64,000 nt of DNA from an uncultured Acidobacteriota bacterium. GTDB lineage: Bacteria > Acidobacteriota > Thermoanaerobaculia > UBA5066. Location: positions 1 through 64,000 of the forward strand of contig CAIMWE010000117.1 of the NCBI GenBank assembly GCA_903845115.1, given 5' to 3'. Both the position numbers and the translations under genes were made by a program. Below, piece after piece: positions 7,814-16,906 of this stretch; position 1 is the stretch's first letter, and each line of letters starts with the position of its first letter. Under the pieces are notes generated by a model that was given only the letters and a program-made list of their open reading frames with translations, made no database searches and was not told the origin of the DNA.

Positions 7814-8806
7814 ATGACCCCGAGCTCCCCCGAGTCGACGGGACACCCGGCTCATCCCCTCTACGCTTCGGCGGCGCTCCACTCCGTCGCGTCCGGCTCC
7901 GCCCGACCCCTGGCGGAAGCGCTCGAGATGTCCCGGGCGCGGGTCCCGGAGCGCGAGGCCATCCTCGTCGCTTCGGCGGCGCTCGAATCCCAGGATCTCT
8001 CCCCTCTCGCGGCCAGTCTCCCGGACCTCGACCTGCTTCCGCCCGACCTCGCCGCGTTCGTCGTCCGTCGCCTGGAAGCGTCGCGGACCTCCGCGAAGGC
8101 CCTCCTGCGCGTCCTTTCGGAGACCGTCGACCGTCTCCGTTCGAACGGCTGCGAGGTGGTGGTGACCGGCGAGGCCGTCGCCGCCGTCACCGTCTACCGC
8201 GAGGCCGCCCTCCGGCCGGCCCGGACCCTGCGCCTCCTTCTCGTCCGGCGCGCCGACGCGAGCCGCGCGCGGCGCTCGCTCGCCCCCCGGGCTCCGGTCT
8301 CTCTCCATGCCTCCCTCGCGTACCGGGCCCTCGGCTCCGCGACGGACCTGACCGGCCTCGTCCTGGACGACCCCGTCGTCCGGACGGTCGACGGGGTGAA
8401 AGTCCTCTTCGCCTCGCCACGCGCGCTGGCGGCGCAGCTGCTCTTCGCGGCCGCCGCCGAGTTCGCCGGGGACGGGTTTCCGGGCGTTTCCGCGATCGAC
8501 CTCCGCCTCCTCGCCCTCGCCCTGGGGCCCCTTTCTCCGGATCCGAGCGGGACCTCCCGCGGGGAGGCGGCGTCCCTGATCCATGCCGTCGACTCCGTCG
8601 AGCGCTTCTGTCCGGGCACGTTCGATCGGTCGTTCGTTTCACGCCTCGCCGGGGCGGTCCCGGTAGAGAGACGCGAGCTGGGCCGCAGGATTCCGCCCCT
8701 CCGCTTCACTCGCGCCCGTGGGAGCGGCCTCGCCCCGGCGGCGCTCATCGAGAGCCGGCTCGGGCGCCTCCGGTTCCTTCTCCGGCGTCCCGGCCTCGTG
8801 TCGTGA
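7814..8806 (+). CDS. Nucleotidyltransferase-like protein of unknown function
   Basis: A 330-aa protein without a confident family. The middle part (VVVTGEAVAAVTVY, then RTLRLLLVRRAD) has the spacing of the uncharacterised nucleotidyltransferase-like family often written NTP_transf_5, where a GxAxxx segment is followed by a strand carrying DIDLLV. Here that strand reads LRLLLV, so the catalytic acidic pair is missing, and any relationship would be to an inactive member. The rest is Ala/Leu/Arg-rich helical sequence with no signal peptide or membrane segment. The start is the ATG at 7814, close behind a TATCAT box. Treat as hypothetical. Confidence 0.5.
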   Translation: MTPSSPESTGHPAHPLYASAALHSVASGSARPLAEALEMSRARVPEREAILVASAALESQDLSPLAASLPDLDLLPPDLAAFVVRRLEASRTSAKALLRVLSETVDRLRSNGCEVVVTGEAVAAVTVYREAALRPARTLRLLLVRRADASRARRSLAPRAPVSLHASLAYRALGSATDLTGLVLDDPVVRTVDGVKVLFASPRALAAQLLFAAAAEFAGDGFPGVSAIDLRLLALALGPLSPDPSGTSRGEAASLIHAVDSVERFCPGTFDRSFVSRLAGAVPVERRELGRRIPPLRFTRARGSGLAPAALIESRLGRLRFLLRRPGLVS

Positions 8807-8883
8807 CGGGAAAGCCCCGGCACATTCCTCCTTCCGTAATCCGAGAGCCTTTCCAGGCGTCCAATCACTACAGGGGTGTGTCC

Positions 8884-11800
8884 ATGCGTCGAACTTCAGC
8901 CTCCGTTCTCCTTGCCTCCGTCGCCCTGTCGGCCCTGGCGGCGGGCCCCGCCCTCTCGGGGGAGATCCGCGGCCGCCTGCTGGCCGACGACCGGCCCGTC
9001 CCCGCGGTCTCGGTCGCCGCCGTCCCCTGGGAAACCCCATTCGAGGAGGCCCGCCGGGAGGCCCGCAGGGAGCCCGCGCCAGCCCCTCTCTCCTCCGTGA
9101 CGACGCGTCCGGACGGCCTCTTCGTCCTTCCGGTCCCGGGCGGTACCCCCTCGAAGGAATTCAGGGTGCGGGTGGAGGGAGGCGGTGTCGTCACCGCCCT
9201 CGTTCCCGGCAACTTCGACACCCAGGAAGCAGAGGACCTCGGAGATCTCGTCGTGAGCAAGGGGACCCGCCTCGCAGGGCGCGTGGCGAGCGCGGAAGGG
9301 GCCCCTCTCGCCGGGGCGGAGGTCCTCCTCCTCCCGTCCCGCCGACCGTCCAGCGGACTGGAGGCCGCCGTCCAGGCGACGAAGAGCGGCGCCGACGGCA
9401 CGTTCTACTTCGAGGCCGCCGGCGACCGGAACGAGGTCTCGATCCACGCCGACGGACTCTCGATCCAGCCGCTCTCCGGCGTGAAGGCCGGAGCCATCCC
9501 CTCGCCGATGGTCGTGCGAGCCGCCGGCTCGATCGCCGGGACGATCCGGAAGAGCGACCGGAAGACGCCGGCGGCCGGCGTCCTCGTCCGGTTCGAGGCG
9601 GCGGGGAAGACCCGGTGGGTCGAGACCGGGGCCGACGGGTCGTTCGTCGTGAAAGGAGTCCCCGCCGGGACCGGAACGCTCGTCGCCGACGGGGGCGATG
9701 CCGGGTTCGCCGAGATCCTGGGCGCGCGCGCGTCGGTCACCCCGGTGACGGTCCACCTCACGCCCGGCGCCCGCCTGGAGGGGAGGGCCGTGAACGCCGT
9801 GACAGGGAAAGCGGTCCCGCGGGCCAAGATCCTGCTCGCCGGGCCGAGAGGCCTCCTGTCGACGCGGTCCGGGGCGGACGGCCACTACCTCCTCCGGAAC
9901 TTCGTGCCGGGCCGGTTCCAGGTCCGCGGCGACGAGCCGAGATACGCGCCGTGGGAGAAGAGCGGCGTCGTCATCCGGGCGGGAGAGACCCGGAAGCTCG
10001 ACCTGCCGTTGACGCCCGGGGTGTCGATCTCCGGAACCGTCACCGACGAGACCGGCGCCCCGGTAGCCGGGGCGAAGGGGTCCCTCGCCCCCGCCACGCA
10101 GACCGGGATCAGGTCGTTCCTGCGGGGCATGACGGGCCAGGGGGAGACGGCCTTCGTCTCCGGCGCGAACGGGACCTTCCGCGCGTCCCGCCTCAGGTCC
10201 GGGGACAACCTCCGCCTGGCGGTCCATCACCCGAGCTACGAGGCCGGGGCCCTGGCCGGTCTCAACCTCCCGCCGGGGACGGTCCGTTCGGGCCTGGCGG
10301 TCATCCTCCGGCAGGGAATGCTCCTCTCCGGAATCGTGAAGGACGAGAATCAGGGAGCGGTCCCCGGGGCCGAGGTCACGCTCACGCAGGCTCGCTCCTT
10401 CGGCGGTGGCCGGGGAGGAATGGTGCTGAACGCCGCCGGGCCGATGGCGGGGCGCCCCGAGACCGAGAAGACGGGCGGCGACGGCTCGTTCACCTTCCGC
10501 GGCCTGGCGCCAGGGGATTACCAGCTCCAGGTGAAGCGGTCCGGATACGCGACGCAGACGATCGCGCCGATCAAGGTCGCGCGGGGCGAGGACCCGCAGC
10601 CGGTCGGGGTCTTCCTGACTCCCGGCGCGGCGATCGCCGGCTACGTGAAGCTGAAGGACGGCACGCCGCTCGCCGGAAAGGTCGTCACCGTGAGGCCTCC
10701 GCCGGGAACAGCCGGACCGGCTCTTCTCGCCGGTCTCGAGCCCACGGGCCCGGACGGCCTCTTCGTCCTCGACGGCCTGAAGCCGGGACAGAGCTACGAC
10801 CTGCTCCTCCTCGAGCCGTCGGCGATGCCGCGCGTCGTCCGGAGCGGGGTCTCCGCGCCCGCCGAAGGGATCGACCTCCTGCTCCCGGCGCCGGGCCGGA
10901 TCACCGGGAACGCGGTCGACGCCGGTTCCGGCAAGCCGGTCGTGGACTTCCAGGTCTGGTACGACGCCGACCGTTCCACCGGGCAGGGGGGCGGCGGACA
11001 GATGATCCGCATGGTGGCTAGAGGAGTGGCCCAGCAGCTCGGAATCGGAAACAACGAGAAGGTGGTCGTCCACGCGGAGGACGGCACCTTCGCCCTCGAG
11101 AACGTCCCCCCCGGGAACTGGGAGGTCAACGTCGAGGCGACGGGATACCAGACCGCCCGCGTCGGCGGCGTCACGGTCGCAGAGGGGACGGAGCGCGCCG
11201 GGATCACGGTGAAGGTCTCCCCAGGCGTGACGCTCTCTGGCAAGGTGGTGGACTCCATGTCGGGCCGTGGGATCCCCAACGTCCAGGTCTCCCCGGCCGG
11301 AGCCGGGTCCCCCGGCGGAGCCATGCGGGCCGCCCTTCCCCAGGCAGACGACGGGTCCGGCCCCACCACCGACGCCGACGGGGAGTTCCAGATGGATGGC
11401 ATCGCGCCGGGCAAGTACTCGATCAGCGCGAAGCACCCGGACTACGCGGATGGCTCAGAGAGCGTGGACGTGAAGGTGACCGGGGCGGCGGTCAAGATCT
11501 CGCTCTCCCCGGGGAGCCACATCTCGGGCCTCGTCGCGGACGCGTCGAACCAGCCGCTGGCGGGCGCCCAGGTGGCCCTCGTCGCGGCGTCCGACGGCGG
11601 TCCGATGGGACGGGGCGGGATCGGCACCTCCGGGACGACCACCGACCAGAGCGGGAGCTTCCGCTTCGACCACCTCGCGGCCGGCCGGTACACCGTCACC
11701 GCCTCCCTCCGGAACGCCTCGAGCAGCCAGCAGCAGGTCGTCCTCGCGGCCGGCCAGTCGCAGGACGCCGTGATCATCTCCCTCTCCGCCGGCGCCACCG

Positions 11801-13098
11801 TCCAGGGGACCCTCACTGGCCTCGCCGCCGACAAGCGTGGGAACGTCCTGGTCTCGGCGAGCGGCGCCGACGGGTTCGCGAGCTCCGTCCGGTCCGCCTC
11901 CGACGGGAGTTTCCAGATCTCCGGGGCGCCGGAGGGGATCCTGATGCTAAGGGCCACGGCCGGCGACATCCTCTCCTCCAGCCAGACGAAGACGGCCGAG
12001 GTCCAGATCCCGTCGGGCCAGACCTTCGTCCCCGCCGAGATCGCCTTCGACCCGTCCGGGGCGACCCTCTCCGGCTCGGTCACCCGGGGGGGGCAGGCTG
12101 TCAGCGGCGGGTCCGTGATGGTCAACGCCCGGGGCGGAGCCGGAGTCGCCTACTCCGGAACGGTCGACGGCTCCGGCCGATACAGCGTCGCCGGGGTCCA
12201 GAACGGGACCTACACCGTCACCTATCGGGACCTCTCGTCAGGCGGGGGAACCGTCTCGAAGACGGTCACGGTCTCCGCCGATACCAGCGCCGACCTGGAC
12301 GTCCCGCAGGGGAGCATCTCGGGCACCGTCGTCGAGACCGGGACCAACCTGCCGCTCGCGAATGCGACTGTCTCGGCGACGCCCGCGAGCTCGGGGGGCC
12401 AGGCGGCAGCCGGGGGAGGCCCAGGCGGGGGCGGCCGCACCGCGACCACGGACAGCAACGGGTCGTTCTCCCTGGAATCGTTGAATCCGGCGGCGTTCAA
12501 CGTCGTGGTGCGCCTGGCCGGGTACCTCTTCGACCCGAAGAGCGTCACCCTGAGCGGGCCCGAGACGCAGCAGGTGACGATCCAGGGCAGGCGGTCGGAC
12601 GGCATCGGCGTCCAGGCGACCGACGGAATCCTCGGCGTCCCGCTCCGCTCGCTGCAGGCCCGCGTCATGAGCGGGGCGGCGACCACCTACGTCGGGACCA
12701 TCTCGCTGGACAGCAACGGATCGGGCGAGATCCCGTCGGTCCAGCCAGGCAGCTACACCGTCATCCTCGACGCGACCGGGTACGCCCCGGCGGTCCTCGC
12801 GCCGGTGAACGTCCCCTCCCAGACGCTCGTGGTCGGCCTGACCCCCGGAGGGAACGCGGAGTTCCACGCCGGCGCGAAGACGCTGGCGGCGGGGACGGCC
12901 CTGGCGACCCTCTTGACCTCGAGCGGCGTCCCCTATCCCTTCACGGTCTTCGGCCAGCCGGGACGGATCACCCTGAACTTCCCGGTCCGCCTGATCCAGA
13001 ACATCGCCCCCGGCTCGTACACGATCGCGCTGGATGCCGGCGGATCCCAGTCTTTCACCGTCCAGGAGGGGGGCACGGCGGTCGTCACGCTTCCGTGA
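8884..13098 (+). CDS. Giant secreted protein with tandem carboxypeptidase-regulatory-like domains
   Basis: A 1404-aa exported protein. A signal peptide (about 1-24, ending PALSG) is followed by a long tandem array of beta-sandwich modules. Each starts with a strand of the type SISGTVTDETGAPVAGA or LSGIVKDENQGAVPGA and ends with FRGLAPGDYQLQV-like sequence, the signature of the CarboxypepD_reg (SdrD-B-like) fold; about a dozen repeats can be followed. There is no transmembrane anchor, LPXTG or catalytic domain, so it is probably a periplasmic or surface structural/adhesive protein. Such long arrays are common in Acidobacteriota. The ATG follows an AGGGGTG ribosome binding site. Gly/Pro/Ala-rich codon use matches its neighbours. 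Confidence 0.8.
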   Translation: MRRTSASVLLASVALSALAAGPALSGEIRGRLLADDRPVPAVSVAAVPWETPFEEARREARREPAPAPLSSVTTRPDGLFVLPVPGGTPSKEFRVRVEGGGVVTALVPGNFDTQEAEDLGDLVVSKGTRLAGRVASAEGAPLAGAEVLLLPSRRPSSGLEAAVQATKSGADGTFYFEAAGDRNEVSIHADGLSIQPLSGVKAGAIPSPMVVRAAGSIAGTIRKSDRKTPAAGVLVRFEAAGKTRWVETGADGSFVVKGVPAGTGTLVADGGDAGFAEILGARASVTPVTVHLTPGARLEGRAVNAVTGKAVPRAKILLAGPRGLLSTRSGADGHYLLRNFVPGRFQVRGDEPRYAPWEKSGVVIRAGETRKLDLPLTPGVSISGTVTDETGAPVAGAKGSLAPATQTGIRSFLRGMTGQGETAFVSGANGTFRASRLRSGDNLRLAVHHPSYEAGALAGLNLPPGTVRSGLAVILRQGMLLSGIVKDENQGAVPGAEVTLTQARSFGGGRGGMVLNAAGPMAGRPETEKTGGDGSFTFRGLAPGDYQLQVKRSGYATQTIAPIKVARGEDPQPVGVFLTPGAAIAGYVKLKDGTPLAGKVVTVRPPPGTAGPALLAGLEPTGPDGLFVLDGLKPGQSYDLLLLEPSAMPRVVRSGVSAPAEGIDLLLPAPGRITGNAVDAGSGKPVVDFQVWYDADRSTGQGGGGQMIRMVARGVAQQLGIGNNEKVVVHAEDGTFALENVPPGNWEVNVEATGYQTARVGGVTVAEGTERAGITVKVSPGVTLSGKVVDSMSGRGIPNVQVSPAGAGSPGGAMRAALPQADDGSGPTTDADGEFQMDGIAPGKYSISAKHPDYADGSESVDVKVTGAAVKISLSPGSHISGLVADASNQPLAGAQVALVAASDGGPMGRGGIGTSGTTTDQSGSFRFDHLAAGRYTVTASLRNASSSQQQVVLAAGQSQDAVIISLSAGATVQGTLTGLAADKRGNVLVSASGADGFASSVRSASDGSFQISGAPEGILMLRATAGDILSSSQTKTAEVQIPSGQTFVPAEIAFDPSGATLSGSVTRGGQAVSGGSVMVNARGGAGVAYSGTVDGSGRYSVAGVQNGTYTVTYRDLSSGGGTVSKTVTVSADTSADLDVPQGSISGTVVETGTNLPLANATVSATPASSGGQAAAGGGPGGGGRTATTDSNGSFSLESLNPAAFNVVVRLAGYLFDPKSVTLSGPETQQVTIQGRRSDGIGVQATDGILGVPLRSLQARVMSGAATTYVGTISLDSNGSGEIPSVQPGSYTVILDATGYAPAVLAPVNVPSQTLVVGLTPGGNAEFHAGAKTLAAGTALATLLTSSGVPYPFTVFGQPGRITLNFPVRLIQNIAPGSYTIALDAGGSQSFTVQEGGTAVVTLP

Positions 13099-13171
13099 CC
13101 GCCGTTCCCGGCGCGGTTTCCGCGGCTCGCCGGCCTCCTCCGGACCGTTCTTGCTACCATCGCCTCTCCGG

Positions 13172-14251
13172 ATGAGCGAACCCGATTCCCCTCTCGGCGA
13201 CCTGCGGAAGCGGATCGACGCGGTCGACGACGAGATCCTGCGTCTCCTGAACCAGCGCGGCGCGCTCGTCATCGAGGTCGCCCGGGTCAAGAAGGGCGAG
13301 AAGCTCGGCTTTCACGTCCCCAACCGGGAGCGGGAGATCCTGGAGCGCCTCGAGGCCCAGAACCCCGGTCCGTTCCCCGCCGACGCCGTCCGGACGGTCT
13401 TCCGCGAGATCATCTCGGCCTCCGTCGGCCTCCAGGCCCCCATGCGCGTCGCCTTCCTCGGGCCGAAGGCGACGTTCACCCACCTGGCGGCGATGCATCA
13501 GTTCGGCATGTCCGCGGAGCTGGTGCCAGAGAGCTCGATCGGGGCGATCTTCGACGACGTCGAGAAGGGGCGGGCCCAGTACGGCGTCGTCCCGGTGGAG
13601 AACTCCACCGAAGGGGTCGTCACCCACACGCTCGACACCTTCGTCGAGAGCGACCTGAAGATCGGCGCGGAGATCCTCCTCCCCATCTCGCACGACCTCC
13701 TCTCCCGGACCGGGTCCCTCTCCGGGATCCAGAAGGTCTACTCGCACCCGCAGGCGCTCGGCCAGTGCCGGAAGTGGCTCGCCGCGAACGTCCCCGGCAT
13801 CCCGCTGGTGGACGTCGGCTCCACGGCGCTCGCGGCCCAGATCGCCGGGTCGGACCCGAACGCCGCCGCGGTCGCGAGCGAGTTCGCCGGCTCGCTCTAC
13901 GACCTGAAGGTGATCCAGCACCGGATCGAGGACCAGGCGCACAACGTCACGCGGTTCCTCGTCATCGGGCGAGACCTCACCGACCGGAGCGGGAACGACC
14001 GCACCTCGATCCTCTTCTCGGTCAAGGACGAGCCGGGCATCCTCTTCCGGATGCTCGAGCCGTTCGCCAGGCGCGGCATCAACCTCTCCAAGATCGAATC
14101 CCGGCCCGGGAAGACGAAGGCGTGGGAGTACGTCTTCTTCGTCGACCTCGCCGGCCACGTCTCGGATCCGGACGTCGCCGAGGCGATCGAGGAGCTCAAG
14201 GCCTGCTGCCGGTTCGTGAAGGTCCTCGGGTCGTACGCCAAGGCGCGATAG
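13172..14251 (+). CDS. pheA: Bifunctional chorismate mutase/prephenate dehydratase
   Basis: A 359-aa P-protein that converts chorismate to prephenate and then phenylpyruvate in phenylalanine synthesis. Residues about 8-90 are an AroQ chorismate mutase (LRKRIDAVDDEILRLLNQR). About 93-270 is the prephenate dehydratase domain, beginning RVAFLGPKATFTH and containing the catalytic TRF motif in HNVTRFLVIG (about 259). A C-terminal ACT domain (about 280-355) has SILFSVKDEPGIL and the ESRP motif used for phenylalanine feedback binding. All parts are intact. The ATG at 13172 has no ribosome binding site, but a TACCAT box (13155-13160) lies 11 bases before it. Confidence 0.95.
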   Translation: MSEPDSPLGDLRKRIDAVDDEILRLLNQRGALVIEVARVKKGEKLGFHVPNREREILERLEAQNPGPFPADAVRTVFREIISASVGLQAPMRVAFLGPKATFTHLAAMHQFGMSAELVPESSIGAIFDDVEKGRAQYGVVPVENSTEGVVTHTLDTFVESDLKIGAEILLPISHDLLSRTGSLSGIQKVYSHPQALGQCRKWLAANVPGIPLVDVGSTALAAQIAGSDPNAAAVASEFAGSLYDLKVIQHRIEDQAHNVTRFLVIGRDLTDRSGNDRTSILFSVKDEPGILFRMLEPFARRGINLSKIESRPGKTKAWEYVFFVDLAGHVSDPDVAEAIEELKACCRFVKVLGSYAKAR

Positions 14252-14300
14252 CCGCGGACCGGGCGCCGATCGACGTCACCGCCCCCGTCGGCGGAGGGTA

Positions 14301-15500
14301 CTACTGTAGCCGCTGCCACTCCGCCCGGGAGCGCTCGACGCAGTCCTCGATGGCGAGCCCGGCGAACCAGTTTCCGAGAAGGGAGAGCTTCGTCCCGGCC
14401 GTGAGCCGGTCGACCTCCCGGACGGTCTCCTCGTGGCCGAGGGCCGGCGACGGGAGGACGCCCCTCCTCTCGACCAGCTCCTCGAGATCCGCGGGAACGA
14501 GGCCGAGGAGGCGCGTGGCCCGCTCGATCCGTCCGCCCCGGGAGAGGCCCGGCTTGAAGTGGAACGAGAAGGATCTCCAGTCCGGGTCCGGAACCGAGTC
14601 CCGGGTCACGACGGAGTGGAAGACGTCGCTCTTCGGGACGAGGAACATCGAGACCGGGAGACGGGTCTTCGAGGAGCGGACGGCGAAGGCCATCGTCTCC
14701 ACCTCGGCCTCGCGCACCTTCGAGACGACGGCGGAGAGGTCGGGGAAGGCCTCCGCGAGGATCCGGGCCGCGGACGCCGGCCCGCTGGCCAGGGCGACGG
14801 CGCCGGCCTCCAGCCGCTCGCCATCCTCGGCGACGACGGTGAAGCCGGCCCCGGCCTTCTCGAGCCGGGCGACGGCGCGCCCCGCCGCGAACTCGATCCC
14901 CGGCTCCGACGCCATCCGCTCGGCGATCGACTGGAGGCCGCCGCGAAGCGTGAAACTGCGCGGAAAATCCTTGCGGCGCGTCTGACGGCTCTTGAAGAGC
15001 ATCCCGGCAGGGAAGGCGTCGGCGCTCTGGGAGGGGACCGCCGACAACATCGGCCCGAGGACGGTCTCGTAATTCCTCTTCCCCACGATCCGCGAGTAGA
15101 AGGAGCGGACGGTCTGCCCCTCCTTCTTCGCGCCGACGAGGCGCGGGAGGCTCACGACCATTTCCCACCACGAGAAGAGACGGAGGAGGACCGCGAGATT
15201 CGAACCGGGAACGAGGCGGTCCCCGTCCAGGAAGCGCAGGTGAGTGGCGGCCCGCGGGAGGACCTCCCCGCGGAGCCCGCACGCCTCGACCAGCTCCGCG
15301 AAGCCGGTGTACGAGTTGTAGCAGGTGTGGGCCCCCAGCTCGAACCAGTAGCCTGACGAGCCCCGGTGCGACGAGAGGCAGCCCCCCGGCCGAGCGTCAC
15401 GCTCCAGCACGAGGACCGAGCGGCCGGCCCGGGCAGCCTGGAAAGCGAAGGTGAGGCCGCTGATCCCGCCCCCGACAACGACGACGTCGTATTTCTTCAT
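14301..15500 (-). CDS. Protoporphyrinogen oxidase-like FAD flavoprotein
   Basis: A 399-aa flavoprotein of the protoporphyrinogen/coproporphyrinogen oxidase-amine oxidase family. The N-terminus carries the FAD dinucleotide-binding motif VVVVGGGISGLTF (residues 7-19) followed by VLVLERDARPGG. The central FTLRGGLQSIAERMA and the C-terminal LLGNWFAGLAIEDCVE are the segments typical of the HemG/HemY type enzyme, where the second closes over the FAD. It is shorter than usual for HemY (about 460 residues). No other haem gene is adjacent, so the substrate might instead be a related polyene or sugar. It converges with pheA and is divergent from the esterase gene. Confidence 0.7.
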   Translation of the reverse strand: MKKYDVVVVGGGISGLTFAFQAARAGRSVLVLERDARPGGCLSSHRGSSGYWFELGAHTCYNSYTGFAELVEACGLRGEVLPRAATHLRFLDGDRLVPGSNLAVLLRLFSWWEMVVSLPRLVGAKKEGQTVRSFYSRIVGKRNYETVLGPMLSAVPSQSADAFPAGMLFKSRQTRRKDFPRSFTLRGGLQSIAERMASEPGIEFAAGRAVARLEKAGAGFTVVAEDGERLEAGAVALASGPASAARILAEAFPDLSAVVSKVREAEVETMAFAVRSSKTRLPVSMFLVPKSDVFHSVVTRDSVPDPDWRSFSFHFKPGLSRGGRIERATRLLGLVPADLEELVERRGVLPSPALGHEETVREVDRLTAGTKLSLLGNWFAGLAIEDCVERSRAEWQRLQ

Positions 15501-15599
15501 CCACCCGGAGAGTCGCACGGATGGCCCTGTCGCGCCACGCCCGCCCCGGTCTCTCCGGACGGCGCGCCCCGCGCGGCTCCTCCCACGGCCCCGTCGGCA

Positions 15600-15605
15600 T
15601 ATTCT
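15600..15605 (+). promoter_or_regulatory. Putative -10 box, leaderless start of the esterase/Nif11 operon
   Basis: TATTCT ends 6 bases before a GTG at 15612, the second of two consecutive GTG codons (15609 and 15612). By the leaderless spacing seen elsewhere, 15612 is the likely start of both transcript and protein. Confidence 0.4.
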
Positions 15606-15611
15606 CTGGTG

Positions 15612-16352
15612 GTGCCGCGGACCTCGACCACCGGTTTCCTGACGCGCTCCCTGGCCGACGGGAAGGAGCGGCGCCTCTACCAGGTGTTCGTGCCGGGCGG
15701 CTACACGCCGAAGTCGCGGTGGCCGGTGATCCTCTTCCTCCACGGCGCCGGGGAGGGGGGGCGCGATCCGCTCCTTCCGACCGAGTACCAGCTCGGCAGC
15801 GCCATACGCCGCAACGCCTCGCGGTTCCCCGGCATCGCCATCTTCCCGCAGGTCCAGCGCAAGGCAGGCTGGGGCGAGGCGGACGTGAGGTTCGCCATGG
15901 AAGCGCTGGCGCGCACCGAGCGGGACTTCGCGACCGACGTCGACCGCGTCTACCTCACCGGCGTCTCCAGCGGAGCCAGGGCCGCGTGGTACGCGCTCTA
16001 CCGCCACCCACGTCGCTTCGCCGCCGCGCTCGTCGTCTGCGGGCTCGTCAGGCCGCCCCTCCGGAACGGCGTGCGCCCCCCGGACCCCTATCCCGTCGTC
16101 CCCGACGCCGACGGCGACGCGGTCGAGCAGCTGGCGCGGAGGCTCCGGGCGACGCCGGTCTGGACCTTCCACGGGGACGCCGACCCGGTCTTCCCGGTCG
16201 AGGACGCCCGGCAGGTGATGGCCGCCCTCGCCCGCGAGGGGGCCCCGGCCCGCTACACGGAGCTGGCGGGCTTCGGCCACGACGTCTGGGACGTCGCGTA
16301 CTACTCCGAGGAGGTCGCGGACTGGCTCTTCGCGCAGTCCCGCGCCTCCTGA
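15612..16352 (+). CDS. Alpha/beta-hydrolase, carboxylesterase/phospholipase-like
   Basis: A 246-aa alpha/beta-hydrolase without a signal peptide. Visible features are the oxyanion/loop strand VILFLHGAGEGG, the nucleophile elbow GVSSGARAAW (GxSxG), an acidic residue in FHGDADPVFPV and the catalytic histidine in GFGHDVWD. It resembles the dienelactone-hydrolase/feruloyl-esterase-like group (PF02230 or prolyl-oligopeptidase type), normally 220-260 residues. The stop is only 6 bases before the Nif11-leader peptide gene, so the two are probably one operon. A role in trimming or esterifying the peptide product is possible but unproved. The start at 15612 (GTG) was chosen from the -10 box spacing. 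Confidence 0.75.
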   Translation: MPRTSTTGFLTRSLADGKERRLYQVFVPGGYTPKSRWPVILFLHGAGEGGRDPLLPTEYQLGSAIRRNASRFPGIAIFPQVQRKAGWGEADVRFAMEALARTERDFATDVDRVYLTGVSSGARAAWYALYRHPRRFAAALVVCGLVRPPLRNGVRPPDPYPVVPDADGDAVEQLARRLRATPVWTFHGDADPVFPVEDARQVMAALAREGAPARYTELAGFGHDVWDVAYYSEEVADWLFAQSRAS

Positions 16353-16358
16353 CGCGCC

Positions 16359-16613
16359 ATGTCGCGAGAGCAGATGAACGCCTTCCTCGAGAGGGTCCGC
16401 TCGGACGCCTCCCTCCGGCAGGAGCTGCGGGGGAGCGACGCCGCGGGCGCCGCCGCCCTCGCCGCGCGGGCCGGCTTCCACGTCACCGTGGGCGACCTGG
16501 TCCGGCACCAGTCGCGGGCGACCACCTGGCAGCTGTCCGACGACGAACTCGCCGTGGTCGCGGCGTGGCAGCCAAAGCACCGGGTCCACTGGTGGCAGTG
16601 CGTCTGGGACTGA
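16359..16613 (+). CDS. Nif11-leader RiPP precursor peptide with Trp/Cys-rich core
   Basis: An 84-aa peptide. Residues 1-50 match the Nif11-like leader seen in natural-product precursors: MSREQMNAFLERV, then SDASLRQEL, then AARAGFHVTVGDL. The leader end reads LSDDELAVVAA, where classical members end in a double glycine. What follows is a short tail (about residues 70-84) with four Trp (70, 78, 79, 83), one Cys (81) and two His. This is the layout of a ribosomally made, modified peptide: leader, cleavage region, core. The gene lies 6 bases after the esterase gene and is followed by a second small peptide and a glycosyltransferase-like gene. No lanthionine synthetase or radical SAM enzyme is nearby. 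Confidence 0.75.
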   Translation: MSREQMNAFLERVRSDASLRQELRGSDAAGAAALAARAGFHVTVGDLVRHQSRATTWQLSDDELAVVAAWQPKHRVHWWQCVWD

Positions 16614-16704
16614 CGGATAATCTCCCCGGCTCCCGGAAGCGCGCCGGAAGGGGCGGCATCCGGGTTCCATCCGACCGCGGCGACAACGTTGAAAGGAGCG
16701 GCTC

Positions 16705-16893
16705 ATGCCCGACGAGAAGACGAAGAAGAGCGACCCCGAGGCTGCCGCGCAGCCCGTCCCGGAGGGGAAGCTGTCCGAGCAGGACCTCGCCTGGGTCTCC
16801 GGCAAGCTCTCCGACGAGGCGCTCGAGGGGTTGGCCGGAGCCGATGGCATACCCGGCGAGGCGGGCTGGCCGCCGCCCGGCGAGGCGGCTTGA
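16705..16893 (+). CDS. Second putative precursor peptide (62 aa)
   Basis: A 62-aa acidic peptide with a good ribosome binding site (AAAGGAG) and a GATAAT box at 16616-16621. It contains two leader-like segments, LSEQDLAWVSG and LSDEALEGLAGAD, resembling the ends of Nif11/NHLP-type leaders, and then a short tail, GIPGEAGWPPPGEAA. The tail repeats PGEA, encoded by an exact 13-bp direct repeat (16852-16864 and 16876-16888). Position, between a Nif11 precursor and a glycosyltransferase-like gene, suggests a second RiPP substrate. No homolog is recognised by eye, and it might alternatively be a small accessory protein. Confidence 0.5.
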   Translation: MPDEKTKKSDPEAAAQPVPEGKLSEQDLAWVSGKLSDEALEGLAGADGIPGEAGWPPPGEAA

Positions 16894-16906
16894 CCGCCTG
16901 ACCGGT

